The translations under genes were made by a program, and so were the position numbers. The notes below the pieces were generated by a model. That model was given only the letters and a program-made list of their open reading frames with translations. It had not been told where the DNA came from and ran no database searches. A DNA stretch of 64,000 nucleotides from Mytilus trossulus. Its lineage: Eukaryota > Mollusca > Bivalvia > Mytilida > Mytilidae. The DNA is taken from contig NC_086374.1 of assembly GCF_036588685.1 (NCBI RefSeq), forward strand, positions 65,532,457 through 65,596,456, read 5' to 3'. Positions 51,191 to 63,520 of this stretch are shown here, in pieces. Positions within the stretch are counted from its first letter, which is position 1. The number at the start of each line of letters is the position of its first letter.

Positions 51191-52249
51191 TTACCATTTT
51201 TTTAAGGGTTTCCTTTTTTTCAAAAAATTTCAAATTTCAAATTTTGAAAAGTTTTAAGAAGAAATCTTCAATTGCACAGTATTGTGCAATAGATTTGTTA
51301 GATCTTTGACCACATTAATTTTGTGACAAAAACCTATATTATGTCAAAAATTTGATGGCATTCCAAATTCTGACAGAATCAAGCTTGAATTTTGTGACCA
51401 AATTTGCCCCAATTGTTCAGGGTCTAACCACTGGGGTTGTATAAAACTGCCCCCTGCAGAGCACCTGGTTGTACACTGGCCCAAAGTTTTATCATCTTTT
51501 TCTGTATACATGTACATGAATTTGCAATTAAGAGGACTTTGCTCACTACATCCATGTAGAATTTTATGTAAAAAATAGCAGGAATGTTTTGTGTTATGCA
51601 TTTTGTGATATTGTTAATCGAACTTTTTTGTTAAATATTGATATGATATTATTTTTGTAAAAAAAAATGCTTGTTACTTTTGATTGACATTTTTAGTTTA
51701 TTTGAATTTGTTAAGTTGTTGTTTTTTAGTAATGTTGAAGTAAGCAAATCTACCAAATTATTTTTCTACTGTTTTATACCATAATAAATCTGTGATAGAA
51801 ATCTTGTGTGTTATTTTTTAATATATATATATATACAGTGTTGGGTTCCAGGGTTGAACACCCCTTATTTGGAAACGGTGACATATAGTTGGAACTAACC
51901 CCCCTTTTATCTTGGGTTAGGATCCCCTTATATAAATGGCTGTATCCACCCCAGATATATATATTTAGAACATACTAAGCAATGTCTTGTTTTACCCCAG
52001 AATGAATGAAATATGTTAATTTGCTATTGAAACTTGATTAGAAATGTAAAGCCTTCTTTAAAAACAATTATTATAACACCTTAAGGCTTGTTCCTGTGGA
52101 TTTACTTAGTACAAGATTATATTTGCTGTTGTTTTAATGTCACTGGGAGAGAACCACCAACAAGTGTTGACATGAATTAAACAGTTATGTCAGAAAATTA
52201 AAAGTCATCACAGCATCACATACTAAATCTAATGATTGATTGTTTTATG
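51191..52249. other. Intergenic sequence
   Basis: No gene. About 51830-51960 is a low-copy-looking block with TA runs at both ends. Confidence 0.35.
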
Positions 52250-52869
52250 TCCAGTGGCATATATTTCATGCATGTTCATGGCAATTGAGTGGTTGTTTTA
52301 TGGCTAGTGGCAAGTATTTCATGCATGTTCATGGCAATTGAGTGGTTGTTTTATGGCCAGTGTCAAATATTTCATGCATGTTCATGGCATTTGAGTGGTT
52401 GTTTTATGTCCAGTGGCAAATATTTCATGCATGTTCATGGCATTTGAGTGATTGTTTTATGTCCAGTGGCAAATATTTCATGCATGTTCATGGCATTTGA
52501 GTGATTGTTTTATGGCCAGTGGCAAATATTTCATGCATGTTCATGGCATTTGAGTGGTTGTTTTATGGCCAGTGGCAAATATTTCATGCATGTTCATGGC
52601 ATTTGAGTGGTTGTTTTATGGCCAGTGGCAAATATTTCATGCATGTTCATGGCATTTGAGTGGTTGTTTTATGGCCAGTGGCAAATATTTCATGCATGTT
52701 CATGGCATTTGAGTGGTTGTTTTATGGCTAGTGGCAAGTATTTCATGCATGTTCATGGCAATTGAGTGGTTGTTTTATGTCCAGTGGCAAATATTTCATG
52801 CATGTTCATGGCATTTGAGTGATTGTTTTATGGCCAGTGGCAAGTATTTCATACATGTTCATGGCAATA
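52250..52869. repeat. 53 bp minisatellite, ~12 copies
   Basis: Unit contains ATATTTCATGCATGTTCATG, GAGTGGTTGTTTTATGGCCA. Units are highly alike, differing at a few fixed positions (gcaatt or gcattt, gtggtt or gtgatt, gtcc or ggcc). Confidence 0.95.
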
Positions 52870-53199
52870 CTTAATTTAACCATGTATTGTAATTTGGTTG
52901 GTTCTGATTACCTAAATACAAGATAAATACTTCTGTCTTTTAAATCTGCAAGATCTACAAATTGCATACAACTAAGTAAGTTATGTCTGCTTAATGGTCA
53001 AAATGCACATATACCAAATGTTGCTATTTTGGCCATGTGTTGTTGGTTGTTGTCAAATTAATCTCATTAAAACCATTAGTGGAGGGTAGAGTATCAGAAC
53101 ATCGGATTTTAATGAGATTGGGTTGTTGTTTGCATCTGTTGGTATGTCTATTTATTTTCTTATAGGAGTTGGTTGTTTATTTAGTCTTTTTAGCTGTTT

Positions 53200-53358
53200 G
53201 GTCTTTTGTGCTATTTGGTATTTTGTGCTATATTGTATTTTGTGCTGTTTGGTATTTTGTGCTATTTGGTATTTAGTGCTGTTTGGTATTTTGTGCTATT
53301 TGGTATTTTGTGCTGTTTGGTATTTTGTGCTATTTGGTATTTTGTGCTGTTTGATATT
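53200..53358. repeat. 17 bp minisatellite, ~9 copies
   Basis: Unit TTTGGTATTTTGTGCTA/G. Since 17 is not a multiple of 3, all three frames stay open and rotate, producing long hydrophobic shadow frames that are not genes. Confidence 0.9.
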
Positions 53359-53649
53359 TTTGTTATTCCTTTCATCCCTTTCTACGTATTATTCTACAGA
53401 AAAAAGATGAAAAATTGTATGGTTTCTTGTTCCTTATTGAAGCCGCTAAATGTGGAGGAATATTGTGAGCCCTTTTTGGCAAAATTAGACTAGAGTTTAA
53501 ATGTCCGACTGATGATTTCCTTTTAATGTGCCATTTAGGTATTAGGGCGTACGTGGATCAGGTCGAAAGAACCTGGATTCCTGCAGCTCAGTATCCCTGC
53601 TTGAAAGCGTCGAGTAAGGTTCTTACTACTTACGATCCATAAGGTTGTG

Positions 53650-54160
53650 GAAGCCTGTTCCATTTCTGTATACTGTCAGAAAAGAAAGAATGAAATTGGA
53701 ATTCGAGAATGGAAACGGTCGAGGTATGTGTCTTACAGACAGCAACCCGACCAAAGAGGAGAAAACAACCCAATACCACCAATGAGTCTTCAACTCAGTG
53801 AAGAATCCCTCATCATGAAGGGGCTTGCTTCAGCTGTACACTAGTTCAGCGAAAATGACCGAAACATGCAAATTAAAAAAAAAATAAAAAAAATAAGACT
53901 AACAAACCAGAGGTTCCTAACTTGAGACCGGCAGACGCAACAATGCGGTGGGTTTATAGGTATGTTTTATGATATCTCAAAACTGTCCTATACCTCTCGC
54001 CAATGACGTATATAAGTAATACATCTATACTCTAGCCAATGTAGAATAAACAAACACACAGAAAAACCTACAGAAAAACTCAGTTTTAAAGAATTCCAAG
54101 ACCGATATTAGAATAGCCAACAGAAGAAACTAAGCAAAATGATAATGATAAACATAGTTT
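53650..54160 (+). repeat. Interspersed repeat family C
   Basis: ACAGCAACCCGACCAAAGAG, CAACTCAGTGAAGAATCCC, GGTTCCTAACTTGAGACCGG and AGCAAAATGATAATGAT align with 56705-57065 and, in part, 21540-21760. Confidence 0.7.
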
Positions 54161-55289
54161 TTTTGTTACCAGTCGTTAATTACAAACCATGCTGACTTTT
54201 TATTGTACACTTTTTAGTTTCTAATTGTTGAGGTTGGCAAACGAGTTCCAAACTGGACATTAAGTACTCAAAACAATGGTCTAACAGCATTGTGTATCAT
54301 ACAACACGTTTGTGATGGTTATATTTATTGTTACAGTAACACCTGGGTATTTTGCTGATTCAAACAATTCTAAATTATACCCATGGATGTTAAAACTTAA
54401 AACATGGATGTGGTTTGCGCTTGTTTCCCAATCGCTCGTAAAACTTCGGTTGGCATTTGATGGAATAAAATTCCATTTGCCAATCAGATTCCAATGTGAA
54501 ACGTCAAGCAAGATAATGTCCATTTTTTTTTGTATCGAGATCATTGTTCTTTAAAGCCTAGTCAGGCCTGTTTCGTAAGAATTGGTTATGACTCGCATGA
54601 GGGTTTGGGTTTCTAAATCCATGTTTAGCTTTGTTTAGGATGTTGTGGGTTTCAAAATCTTTTGCAATACTACTGCATAAAAGTCAAATCGGCACCTGGT
54701 AAAATCTGCACCTATTTAAAGTCGTTTCGGCAAACTTTGTTAATTCAAATGTCACCTTACATTACCTCTATCGTTTCTATTTCCTTTTTTTTTTAGAAAA
54801 CTTTTTCGTTTCTAGTATTTATGCAAAAGTTAATTTCGTACATCGATAAAGTATTATGGGCACAAGACGTTTGCGCTTTTTACCTGTAAAATGATAGGAC
54901 GTTTGCGCTTCAAGTACTATGGACATTTGCGCTTAATATTTTGATTCACCTGTATTAAAGTGATAGGACATTTGCGCTTTTTACCTATGTAAAAGTGAAC
55001 CTAGTTGTTCCAGATTTCCAGCCATCCTACAGAAAGCGTACGACAAATAGACCAGAATCCTCCCATGCCCACTATAATGAACAGTTTACTTGACTCATCC
55101 TGCTATATATGTTACTCTTATTGGAGAGTACCACTGAACAACAGTAGGTGAATTACATTAAGATTCGTTATATTGAAAAACAGGCACCCAGTCAAGAATT
55201 GAGAAAAGAATTGATTTTTGTATTTGAAATGTGGACAAAATACCAGTCAGAACAGATAACAAGAGGTTATTTTTAGGCTTCAGATATCA
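54161..55289. other. Intergenic sequence with an internal short repeat
   Basis: About 54865-54995 carries four copies of a phrase like GGACATTTGCGCTTTTTACC at unequal spacing. No gene seen. Confidence 0.45.
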
Positions 55290-55431
55290 AGCTTGTACGA
55301 GATCTATTTCCCGTTTTCGCGTTTTTGCTTTTTGCTTTCTCGATTTCTTGGTTTCGTTTTCTCGATTTCCCGATGTTCCGATTTTCCGGTTTCGCGTAAA
55401 AGTGAAAGGAGAAAACGCCGGAAAAGACGAA

Positions 55432-55488
55432 ATGGCCGCATCCGGCCCACCATATATTCTTGATTTGCCATTCCAATATTTCTTTTTG
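55432..55488 (+). other. Candidate first exon in a CpG-containing region
   Basis: In an otherwise CpG-poor window, 55290-55620 has many CpGs (cgcgtttttgc, ttcgcg, cgccgg). It contains ATG at 55432 in good context (gacgaaATGGCC), 19 codons beginning MAASGPPYILDLPFQYFF, then a consensus donor TTG|GTGAGTAAA at 55489. It could be the promoter-proximal exon of the gene whose next visible exon is at 57566, but a direct join (phase 0) gives a stop after two codons, so it would need an intervening exon or belong to a different transcript. Speculative. Confidence 0.3.
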
Positions 55489-55829
55489 GTGAGTAAAAGA
55501 GAAGCGAAAGGAGCGTTAATAATCGGTTACGCAGTTCCATCACGTAGCTTCATTGTCGTCCTTTGTAACGTCAGCCGCCTTAGTTACGTTAGAAACGGTC
55601 TTCTTCTCTTCGATTGAACAGACGTTTTTTTTCAGCTCCGAGCGATTAAGTAAATATTATTGGTTATTACTCATCCTAGGCGATAGAATCTTCTACATGT
55701 AAGTTTATATTTTTATAATTTTCTTGTAATTGAATTTTCACCATAGGTTGAGGTTTTGCACAAGTTGGAAAAGTTATTGTTAAACTTAAGTTATCCTTAC
55801 CCTAAACCAGTCACTAACCCGAATTTCCT

Positions 55830-56700
55830 AAGACCCATACAATAAAAAGCAGTCCTATATAGTGACTTGATTTTTTAAAGTATTAATCTAGATCTTATAA
55901 TATTGTACATTAAACAATTGAATAATTTGCCTATCGAGCTTGTAACTGTCAATCCACGATATCATGTGGTTTATGTAGTGGTGTTATGTAACCCTTGTAA
56001 ACCTCTGTCTAGCTTGTAGGGTATATTCCTGAGCTTAAACAGGTATCAAATAGCTTTTTAAAACATTTTAAGAGAGCTGACTGACTACATTTTTTCATGT
56101 TGTGTGTGATTTTATCCAAATCTGGAGATTTGTTCTTTTTAATCTTTGATATGGCATCTGCAATCTCACTCTCCGGTATTGGAAAATCAAGCTCGTTGAA
56201 ACATTTTACATTTTCCAAGCTTTTTCAGTTTTTCTTCAAGTTCATTTGTTCTTCAAAGAAAGTGTTCTTTTCCTTCATTCAATCCTTGAAAATGCGTTAA
56301 CCACATAGAAGGTGTGATACGGTGCTTTTTGTCCGATAATTTTGCTTTTTGTAATGCAGTTTTCATTTGTATCTGTAATGTTTTTCTTGTAAATTACTTA
56401 AAATTTTCCAATATAATCTAGGATTATTGTCATAAAGTGTTTCAAGTCTTGCAATAAATTATTTTTGTAAGTTTTTTGCTTTATTTTTCTACTTTTGTTG
56501 TATTCACGATAGAGTTTGTAAAAATGTTTTTTTTTACATATGAATCTTTCGGATATTTTGTAAAAACCTTTCCATTATTCATCAAATTATGTCTCATAGT
56601 TTGCAAATCCTTATCAAAGCTGCTTAGCTGTAGTTTTTTGTTGTTGTTTTTTTTAGCTTTTTTTATCCTTGATAAATGCCCCGACTTTAAAACATCCAAT
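55830..56700 (-). pseudogene. Decayed LINE reverse transcriptase fragment
   Basis: Minus-strand frames read, in order, a linker (FYKLYREYNKSRKIKQKTYK, then TLYDNNPRLYWKIL), the RT N-terminus (SEIADAISKIKKNKSPDLDKIT ... LFDTCLSSGIYPTS, 56218-56009) and a remnant of the next RT block (YRGLTVTSSIGKLF, near 55930). Stops and frame changes interrupt it throughout and neither end is present, so it is a dead fragment of a non-LTR retrotransposon. Confidence 0.75.
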
Positions 56701-56704
56701 AAAA

Positions 56705-57070
56705 ATAAAATTGAGAATAGAAATGGGGAATACCGGGGTATGCCAAAGAGACAACAACCCGACCAAAGTGAAGACAACAGCCGAAAGCAACCAACAATGG
56801 GTCTTCAACGCAGCAAAAAAATCCCGCACCCAGAGGTGGTCCTCAGCTGTCCTCTAAATAAAGGTGTACCAGTTCAGTGAAAATGGATGTCACACTTAAC
56901 TAAAACTCAAAAACATACAAGACTTACAAATGCCAAAGGCTCCTGACTTGGGACAGGCGCAAAATTGCGGTGGGGTTAAACATGTTTTGTGAGAACTCAA
57001 CCCTCCCCTTTATCTATAACCAATGAATAATAAAGAAACACATAGCGATACGCTTAGTAAAACATAAGTT
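56705..57070 (+). repeat. Interspersed repeat family C
   Basis: AGAGACAACAACCCGACCAA, GGGTCTTCAACGCAGC, GTGTACCAGTTCAGTGAAAA, CTCCTGACTTGGGACAGGCG. Same block as 53650-54160. Confidence 0.7.
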
Positions 57071-57207
57071 ATACTTCTTGCGTCACGTTGTTAACTGCAT
57101 AAAGTGGGTCTCATTAGGGTCTAAGCGTGACGCGGGATTGTCGATTTTTTGTAAGCGTGACACGTGAAAATCAAATAAAATGAAAATTTTCTACGTACAT
57201 AGTATAA

Positions 57208-57312
57208 GAGAGATACGGGAATTTGACAAAACAGTAAGCGGTATACGGGAATCTGACAAAACAGTAAGCGGGATACGGGAATCTGACAAAACAGTAAGCG
57301 GGATCCGGGATC
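57208..57312. repeat. 30 bp tandem repeat, ~3.4 copies
   Basis: Unit GATACGGGAATCTGACAAAA plus CAGTAAGCGG. Confidence 0.9.
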
Positions 57313-57566
57313 ATAAAGAGATCAGAGATAGTTACTTTTAATTTACAATTCAAACGACAATAATCGACAGAACATTTAGTACTGTTTATTGAATTAAATA
57401 ACAAATATTTGATAGGGTTATCCCCCGAAAAAAATATTGTCAACTTCGGCTTCGCCTCGGTCAGGGACTTTACTAACTTAGAAAGTCGCTGCATGCCTCG
57501 ATTGACAATATAAAACACACGGTTTATAAGACCAAGACCTTCATGCACTTGATTTTTTTTTTCAGA

Positions 57567-60500
57567 ATGTTTAGTGCTATGAACATGATTACGTCGTGGA
57601 AGCATTTTGTCACAGGACATACCATGGATTATTTTAGTAAGCTACAAGGAGAAGACAACACTCCAAAACATGTAACAGGATATCTGGACACCGTCCTTGA
57701 TGTTAGCATGCAAACAATGGAGTTTATACCTGAGTACACTAGGTACTATTTTGAAAAACTATCCGAAACCACCAGCAAAGCCAATGAATATTCATCGGAG
57801 TATTTGAAGTGTTACTGGAACTCAGCACTAGGCTATAATAGTCTACTAACAAGCATGACAAAAGATTACATTGAAGATATGGTAAATCCTGCATTACAAC
57901 AGTCAACCGATGTAGCTGAATATGCATACAACAACGCAGTCCAGCCAGCTGTTAGATGTACTATTGACTCTGCTTTAGCCTTCATTTCATTCTTAGAATA
58001 TGTAAGCAACGCCTTTTAACAACTTCAATTTATATATACTTTGTCTTCCGTTTAAAAAACTTTTGAACTTTATTTCAATCACTGTTGTCACGTTAATTTG
58101 TTACATTGAGTTAACACTTGCATGCTTTTTAATTTTCAACTTTTCTCTTGTGTTATTGAATTTGTTACTTTTAGTTCTTATTCTCTTAGCAGTTTTCCTT
58201 ATTCTTATTTATTATTTAACCTTTATCTGTATTGTTCTATCTAATGTCTTTCTTTCCTTCTCTCTTTTTCTTTCTCTGCACTGTTTTCTGTCTCATACTT
58301 TCCCGTACCCAGTACCTAGCTGACTTCAGTAAAATACAGTTATTCTGTATATTGCTCCTCTTCTTCCTGTTCTTTGGGATGCAAATGAATATCATGCAGA
58401 CAAGAAAGCATCAGAAAGGTGCGTCAGTAAATTAAGGCAACAGTAGTATACCGCTGTTCAAACTCATAAATCCATGAGCAAAAAACAAAATCGGGGTACT
58501 CAACTAAAACCGAGGGAAACGTATTAAATATAAGAGGAGAACAACGACACAACACTAAAATGTAACACACACAGAAACGGACCAAGCATCAGACAAAATC
58601 CCACGAGAATAACAAATATAACATCTAAACCAAATACATGAATTTGGGAAAGACAAGTACCGTGACACGTCTTCTCGCAATGTGAATTTACACATTAAAC
58701 TATTCATTTTCATTCACAACTGATATGTCTAAACATATGATGCTATTCTCTTTCTTCACTAACCACTGCATATCTAGTTGAGGATATGAAGGCGAAAGTA
58801 GCCAAAACATTTTTGAAAGATGTATTTTTAAAAATAAATTTTACAATTGCACAACAAATCAAATTGTTATACAATTAAAGCCATCGAGTTCATTTTAAGG
58901 AGGTTCAAGGTTTTTATATAAGTACTTTTTTTGAGACAGTAATCCACAGCACTACATGAAATAAAAAAATGATAAAATACAATTCTGGCTTCATGTTTTT
59001 ATCATTTATGTTTTTTGGTAATTGTCTAGCTTTTAAAAATTAAGGCACATTTCACGTCATGAAACCCTTGACGTTGACGAAAGACAATATATTCTAGATC
59101 AATTTTAGTTATAAATCTCCTATTTCAGATATGAAAGTTTACAGAAGTCTTTTGAATCATTCCATCTGGATAAAGGACACAACATCTGACGAAATGGAAG
59201 GTATGTGTGGTCTATACTTGTTAAAGTTTTGGGGATTTTTTTGTTATGACAAAAGGGGTTATTATCCGTTCTCATTCATTGTTTATTTTGAAACACAAAC
59301 TGTCGTTGAATTTCGCTTTTTTTGAAATATTTATCAATTGGGTTTATTTTCTGGGTAATCATCAAAGTGAATAAGTGGAGAAATCGACAAGTCCATTTTC
59401 CTTTGTTTGATATGCTTCTTGTTCATTCATGAGAACTCTTTTAATGGCAAATCCAAACAAATATCATTTATTAATTCGTTATGTAAATCGTTTTTACAAA
59501 TTCGTTTAACTTGAAAGGGACAAAAAGGGGAAACATTCTGATCCGCAATTTGAAGAAAACAAATACTGGGTCAAGCAGATGACAAAATATATATATTATG
59601 AATCCAGATTTTCCTCATACATTTACAGCGTTAAATTCAACAACAAGAAATTGATTGATAGCGTAAAAAAATAAAAATAAAAGTATAAATAGATATAGGA
59701 AGATGTGGTGTGAGTGCCAATGAGACAAATCTCCATCCAAATAACAATTTTAAAAAACTAAACAATTATAGGTCAATGTACGGTCTTCGATACGGTCTTC
59801 GATACGGAGCCTTGGCTCACATAAATGTCTGAATCAGACAAAGATAACATAACCCCTTTTACATAAGTTAAATGGTTGCTCCCTTATATAGTATCCTATA
59901 CAAATGACCAGTAAGGGTTTATACAATATAAGAGTTGCTGTTTTTAATTTGATATGCCTGGTGTTTAATTTTTGATTATTTTTATTTAAGAGGTCACCAG
60001 ACGCCTTAAAAGAAACAAAAGAAGTAGAATTCCAAAGACAATTTCTCGCATAGAAAATCTTTACAAACTTTTGGACAACAGTTTTGACAAGCGCACTAGG
60101 CTGTTAGACGAGATAGACTACTGGTGCCCGGTAATCATGGCACAGGAAACCAAGTTGAGGATGGCAAATAGAGCAAGGGAAAATCCTGATGAAAACGGCA
60201 GTATTGGACAAATCAGAGATCTTGGCAGCCATGTTGGTTTGTATTTTTTTTTGTAAATAATTTTAACAAATATCATACAAAGAATGAAATATTTTACGCA
60301 TAAAAAAATTGTTGCTGAGAACAACAGATAAGTATATTTCTGTTGTAAAAAGGGAAGACTGTGTCAAAAAAAGGGGGGGGGGATAAACATACAAAACTAC
60401 ACAGAAAACTATTTTGAACCGCACCAAAGAAATAGTGGTGTTCTCACTTTTTATGACTTTTCTCTTCAGGTGAACTAAGACAGAAATGAAGATAAGAAAT

Positions 60501-60724
60501 CAATCGAAAATAAATGAAACTGCACAATCTTTTTATGATTTTTGTTACTGTAAGTCTAAGAAAATAATTAAAAATTAGATGGCATGAAATATATATATAT
60601 ATCTAAAGTCGATTACATTTTTTTTTCAGATCTGAATTTGCTGAGAATCAAAGAGAATCTGGATGAAATGTCCGCAGGAGTGAAACGTGAAATGAGCATC
60701 ACAGCCAACCTTTATGAGGAATAA
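57567..60724 (+). CDS. Unrecognised single-pass membrane protein with amphipathic helices
   Basis: Five exons with good GT-AG sites and closing phases: 57566-58001 (ATG at 57567, just after a polypyrimidine-CAG acceptor), 58313-58418, 59129-59200, 59991-60236, 60630-60724 (TAA), giving 317 residues. Residues 1-145 are a string of amphipathic helices rich in Tyr, Ser and Thr with no Cys pattern. The second exon supplies one clear transmembrane segment (LFCILLLFFLFFGM, about 154-167) followed by basic residues. The C-terminal part is charged and helical (RLKRNKRSRIPK, then LLDNSFDKRTRLLDEI), likely coiled coil. I do not recognise the family. If the first intron (donor GTAAGC at 58002) is retained, the protein stops at 58019. 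An acceptor at 61287 opens an alternative last exon in the same phase. Exon structure is well supported; function is unknown. Confidence 0.72.
58434..58620 (+). repeat. Interspersed repeat family A (intron)
   Basis: AAGGCAACAGTAGTATACCG...AAATATAAGAGGAGAACAACG; reverse complement of the 4.95-5.2 kb copy. Begins about 15 bases after the exon ending at 58418. Confidence 0.65.
59696..59830 (+). repeat. Interspersed repeat family B (intron)
   Basis: GGAAGATGTGGTGTGAGTGC...CAATGAGACAAATCTCCATC; includes a local duplication of GATACGGTCTTC. Confidence 0.7.
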
Positions 60725-61287
60725 GGTACATTTTACTTATAAGCAAACATACTAGTATTTCTAGGGCCCTTTATAGCTTGCTGTTCGGTGTGAGCCAAAG
60801 CTCCGTGTTGAAGACCGTACTTTGACCTATTATAGTTTACTTTTTGTTGGCTTGTTCTTATCTTACGTGTTTTTGTTCTGTAAACCGTTATTCCGTTGTT
60901 CCGTTATTGTAGAGTGAATTGTCTCTTCTCTATATTCAGTTCTATTGTATATTCTTTATATTACCGTTAATTTAAACTTCAAATCTTTATTTTTTATTCC
61001 TTCACCTGGCAGGCAAAATGATAGAATTACAATTCATTTTTAAGATATTATCATAGCTACGTTATTTTAGTATGATATCACAACAAGAATTTACTCCTTA
61101 GATGAAAATCACACAAACACGAAAATTGAAATGAGTAATTACTTTTTATCATTTAACTGATAAAGACAGTTCAAACTCTAAAACCTAGATTGGGACATTG
61201 GCATAATGGAGAGAAAAAAACAGTAATTCAAATAACGCCCTTTCTTTTATGTAAATAGATTATATACATGTATTTTATCTATTTCAG

Positions 61288-61334
61288 ATGCACCAGCAGA
61301 AGAACGAAGAAGACATGTACGTGAAGAGAAATAA
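61288..61334 (+). CDS. Possible alternative terminal exon of the 57.6 kb gene
   Basis: A pyrimidine-rich acceptor (ATTTCAG) at 61281-61287 precedes a phase-1 reading frame D-APAEERRRHVREEK ending in TAA at 61332-61334, and AATAAA follows at 61363-61368. The exon at 59991-60236 ends in phase 1, so it could splice here as well as to 60630. Either an alternative C-terminus or a 3'UTR exon. Confidence 0.4.
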
Positions 61335-61362
61335 TTGATGATTATCATACACTTTTGTTGTT

Positions 61363-61368
61363 AATAAA
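61363..61368 (+). terminator. Polyadenylation signal, 57.6 kb gene
   Basis: AATAAA just after the possible alternative terminal exon; no equally good signal follows closely after the TAA at 60724. Confidence 0.4.
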
Positions 61369-61929
61369 TATATTGTTATTTGGTATATGCATGTTTTGTA
61401 GAATATTATTTGGCCTATAATAAATAATTCATGAAAATCGGTTTTAGGGCACAAAATGGTTCCGGATATATATGTATATGAAATCTTATTAATTGCCATC
61501 TTATTACCCAAAACTGTTTATCATCTTCTTGTGAAAACTAATATTTCGTCAAAAAAAGTGACCGGCCTACCGACCAGAAAACGAGTCCAATGGCCATCCT
61601 CTTTCCAACATATTTTCATGTACAGCGTATACATATAGTTGTGAATATAAATTGCATTTTTTTCATTTGACGTTTAAATGCCTAAAAAGTGTGTTGAGAG
61701 AAAACCATTGAAAATTATCTGCTATTCGATGTTTCACCATACTTTGATAATTAGATATGCAGATCAACTGGAATCCAAAGGAAAGAAGACTGAGTTTAGC
61801 TATGGTACAACATATTAATTTTCATGTTATTCCATGGTATTGGTAACACCACTATTCATCTATATATATATAGTTAAGTTGGTAAAGGAGTTGAAATATC
61901 AATTTCAAATACTAGTAGTCTTACTAACA

Positions 61930-62255
61930 TGTTTAACCCCGCCACATTATTTAAGTATGTGCCTGTCCCAAGTCAAGAGCCTGTAATTCAGTGGTTGTCG
62001 TTTGTTTATGTGTTACATATTTGTGTTTTTTCTTTTATTTTTTTTACATGAATAAGGCCGTTAGTTTTCTCCTTTGAATTGTTTTACATTGTCTTATCGG
62101 GGCCTTTTATAGCTGACTATGCGGTATGGGCTTTGCTCATTATTGAAGGCCGTACGGTGACCTAGAGTTGTTAATGTCTGTGTCATTTTGGTATTTTGTG
62201 GATAGTTGTCTCATTGACAATCATACCACATCTTCTTTTTTATATTACAACCAGA
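61930..62255 (-). repeat. Interspersed repeat family B, long copy
   Basis: GTGCCTGTCCCAAGTCAAGAG at the left; GACTATGCGGTATGGGCTTT; GATAGTTGTCTCATTGACAA and CATACCACATCTTCTT at the right. Confidence 0.7.
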
Positions 62256-62257
62256 TG

Positions 62258-63520
62258 CTCCGCAGGGCGTAGCTTTATACGTCCGCAGAGGTTGAACCCT
62301 GAACGGTTGGGGCAAGTATGGACATAACATTCAAGCTGGATTCAGCTCTAAATTTGGATTGTGATGAAATAGTTGACACAGCATAGGTTTCTGACACAGA
62401 ATGAATGTGTTCTAATGAAATTAAAATTTTTGTTTTCTCTTAGAGCAATTCACTATGCTGTTGAATTTTATTCCTTTCAAAAAAATGTTTGAAGAAATTT
62501 TCTTTTTATTTATGAAATTTCAAATGAGAAAATTGAACCCAATTTTTTTAATCACATCCCCCTTTCCCTTATTCCAAAACTAATCTCAATTAAAATTTCT
62601 AATGGAGTTTGCAACAATTACTACTCATTTAAATACATCATAAAATATTAAGATGTAAAAAAAACTGCTTGTTATCACTGAATGGTAAAGATTATTTTAA
62701 TTTATCAGTTGGTAGTAAAAAGTGAATATACATTGTATATTGTATATATAACAAAGATTTAAGTTGATTCTGGACAAAGAAAGATAACTCCAAATAAAAA
62801 AAATCTTACAATTAGATATTTCTTGCTTACTATTCTGGGCAAAGAAAGATAACTCTAATTAAAAACAAAATTGCTATTTCACAATATTTTGCAATAAGAT
62901 ATTTCTTGACATTGCGCAATACTGTGCAATTGAAAAGACTTGCTATTGCACAAAACTTAATATAATAATTTTAGATCCTGATTTGGACCAACTTGAAAAC
63001 TGAGCCCATAATCAAAAATCTAAGTACATGTTTGGATTCAGCATATCAAAGAACCTTAAGATTTCAATTTTTGTTAAAATCAAACTAAGTTTAATTTCGG
63101 ACCCTTTGGACTTTAATGTAGACCAATTTGAAAACAAGACCAAAAATGAGGAATCTACATACACAGTTAGATTTGGCATATCAAAGAACCCCATTTATTC
63201 AATTTTTGATGAAATCAAACAAAGTTTAATTTTGGACCCCGATTTGGACCAACTTGAAAACTGGGCTGATAATCAAGAATCTAAGTACATTTTTAGATTC
63301 AGCATATCAAAGAACCCAACCGATTAATTTTTTGTCAAAATCAAACGAAGTTTAATTTTGGACCCTTTGGACCTTAATGTAGACCAATTTGAAAACGGGA
63401 CCAAAAGTTAAAAATCTACATACACAGTTAGATTCGGCATATCAAAGAACCCCAATTATTCAATTTTGATGAAATCAAACAAAGTTTAATTTTGGACCCT
63501 TTGGGCCCCTTATTCCTAAA
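62258..63520 (+). repeat. Composite repeat with 126/135 bp tandem units
   Basis: Opens CAGATGCTCCGCAGGGCGTA, then GGTTGAACCCTGAACGGTTG, then AT-rich filler. From about 62980, units marked by GCATATCAAAGAACC occur at 63041, 63176, 63302 and 63437, i.e. alternating spacings of 135, 126 and 135, consistent with a two-unit higher-order repeat. Noncoding. Confidence 0.75.

Noticed and set aside
53123-53493. Overlapping hydrophobic frames rich in Cys/Phe/Leu
   Set aside because: Product of a 17 bp tandem repeat that is open in all frames; not a gene.
55231-55617. 128-residue plus-strand frame and overlapping minus-strand frames
   Set aside because: Arg/Phe/Ser low-complexity from a pyrimidine-rich CpG tract; the open length comes from base composition. 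Only the short ATG-plus-donor segment inside is kept as a candidate.
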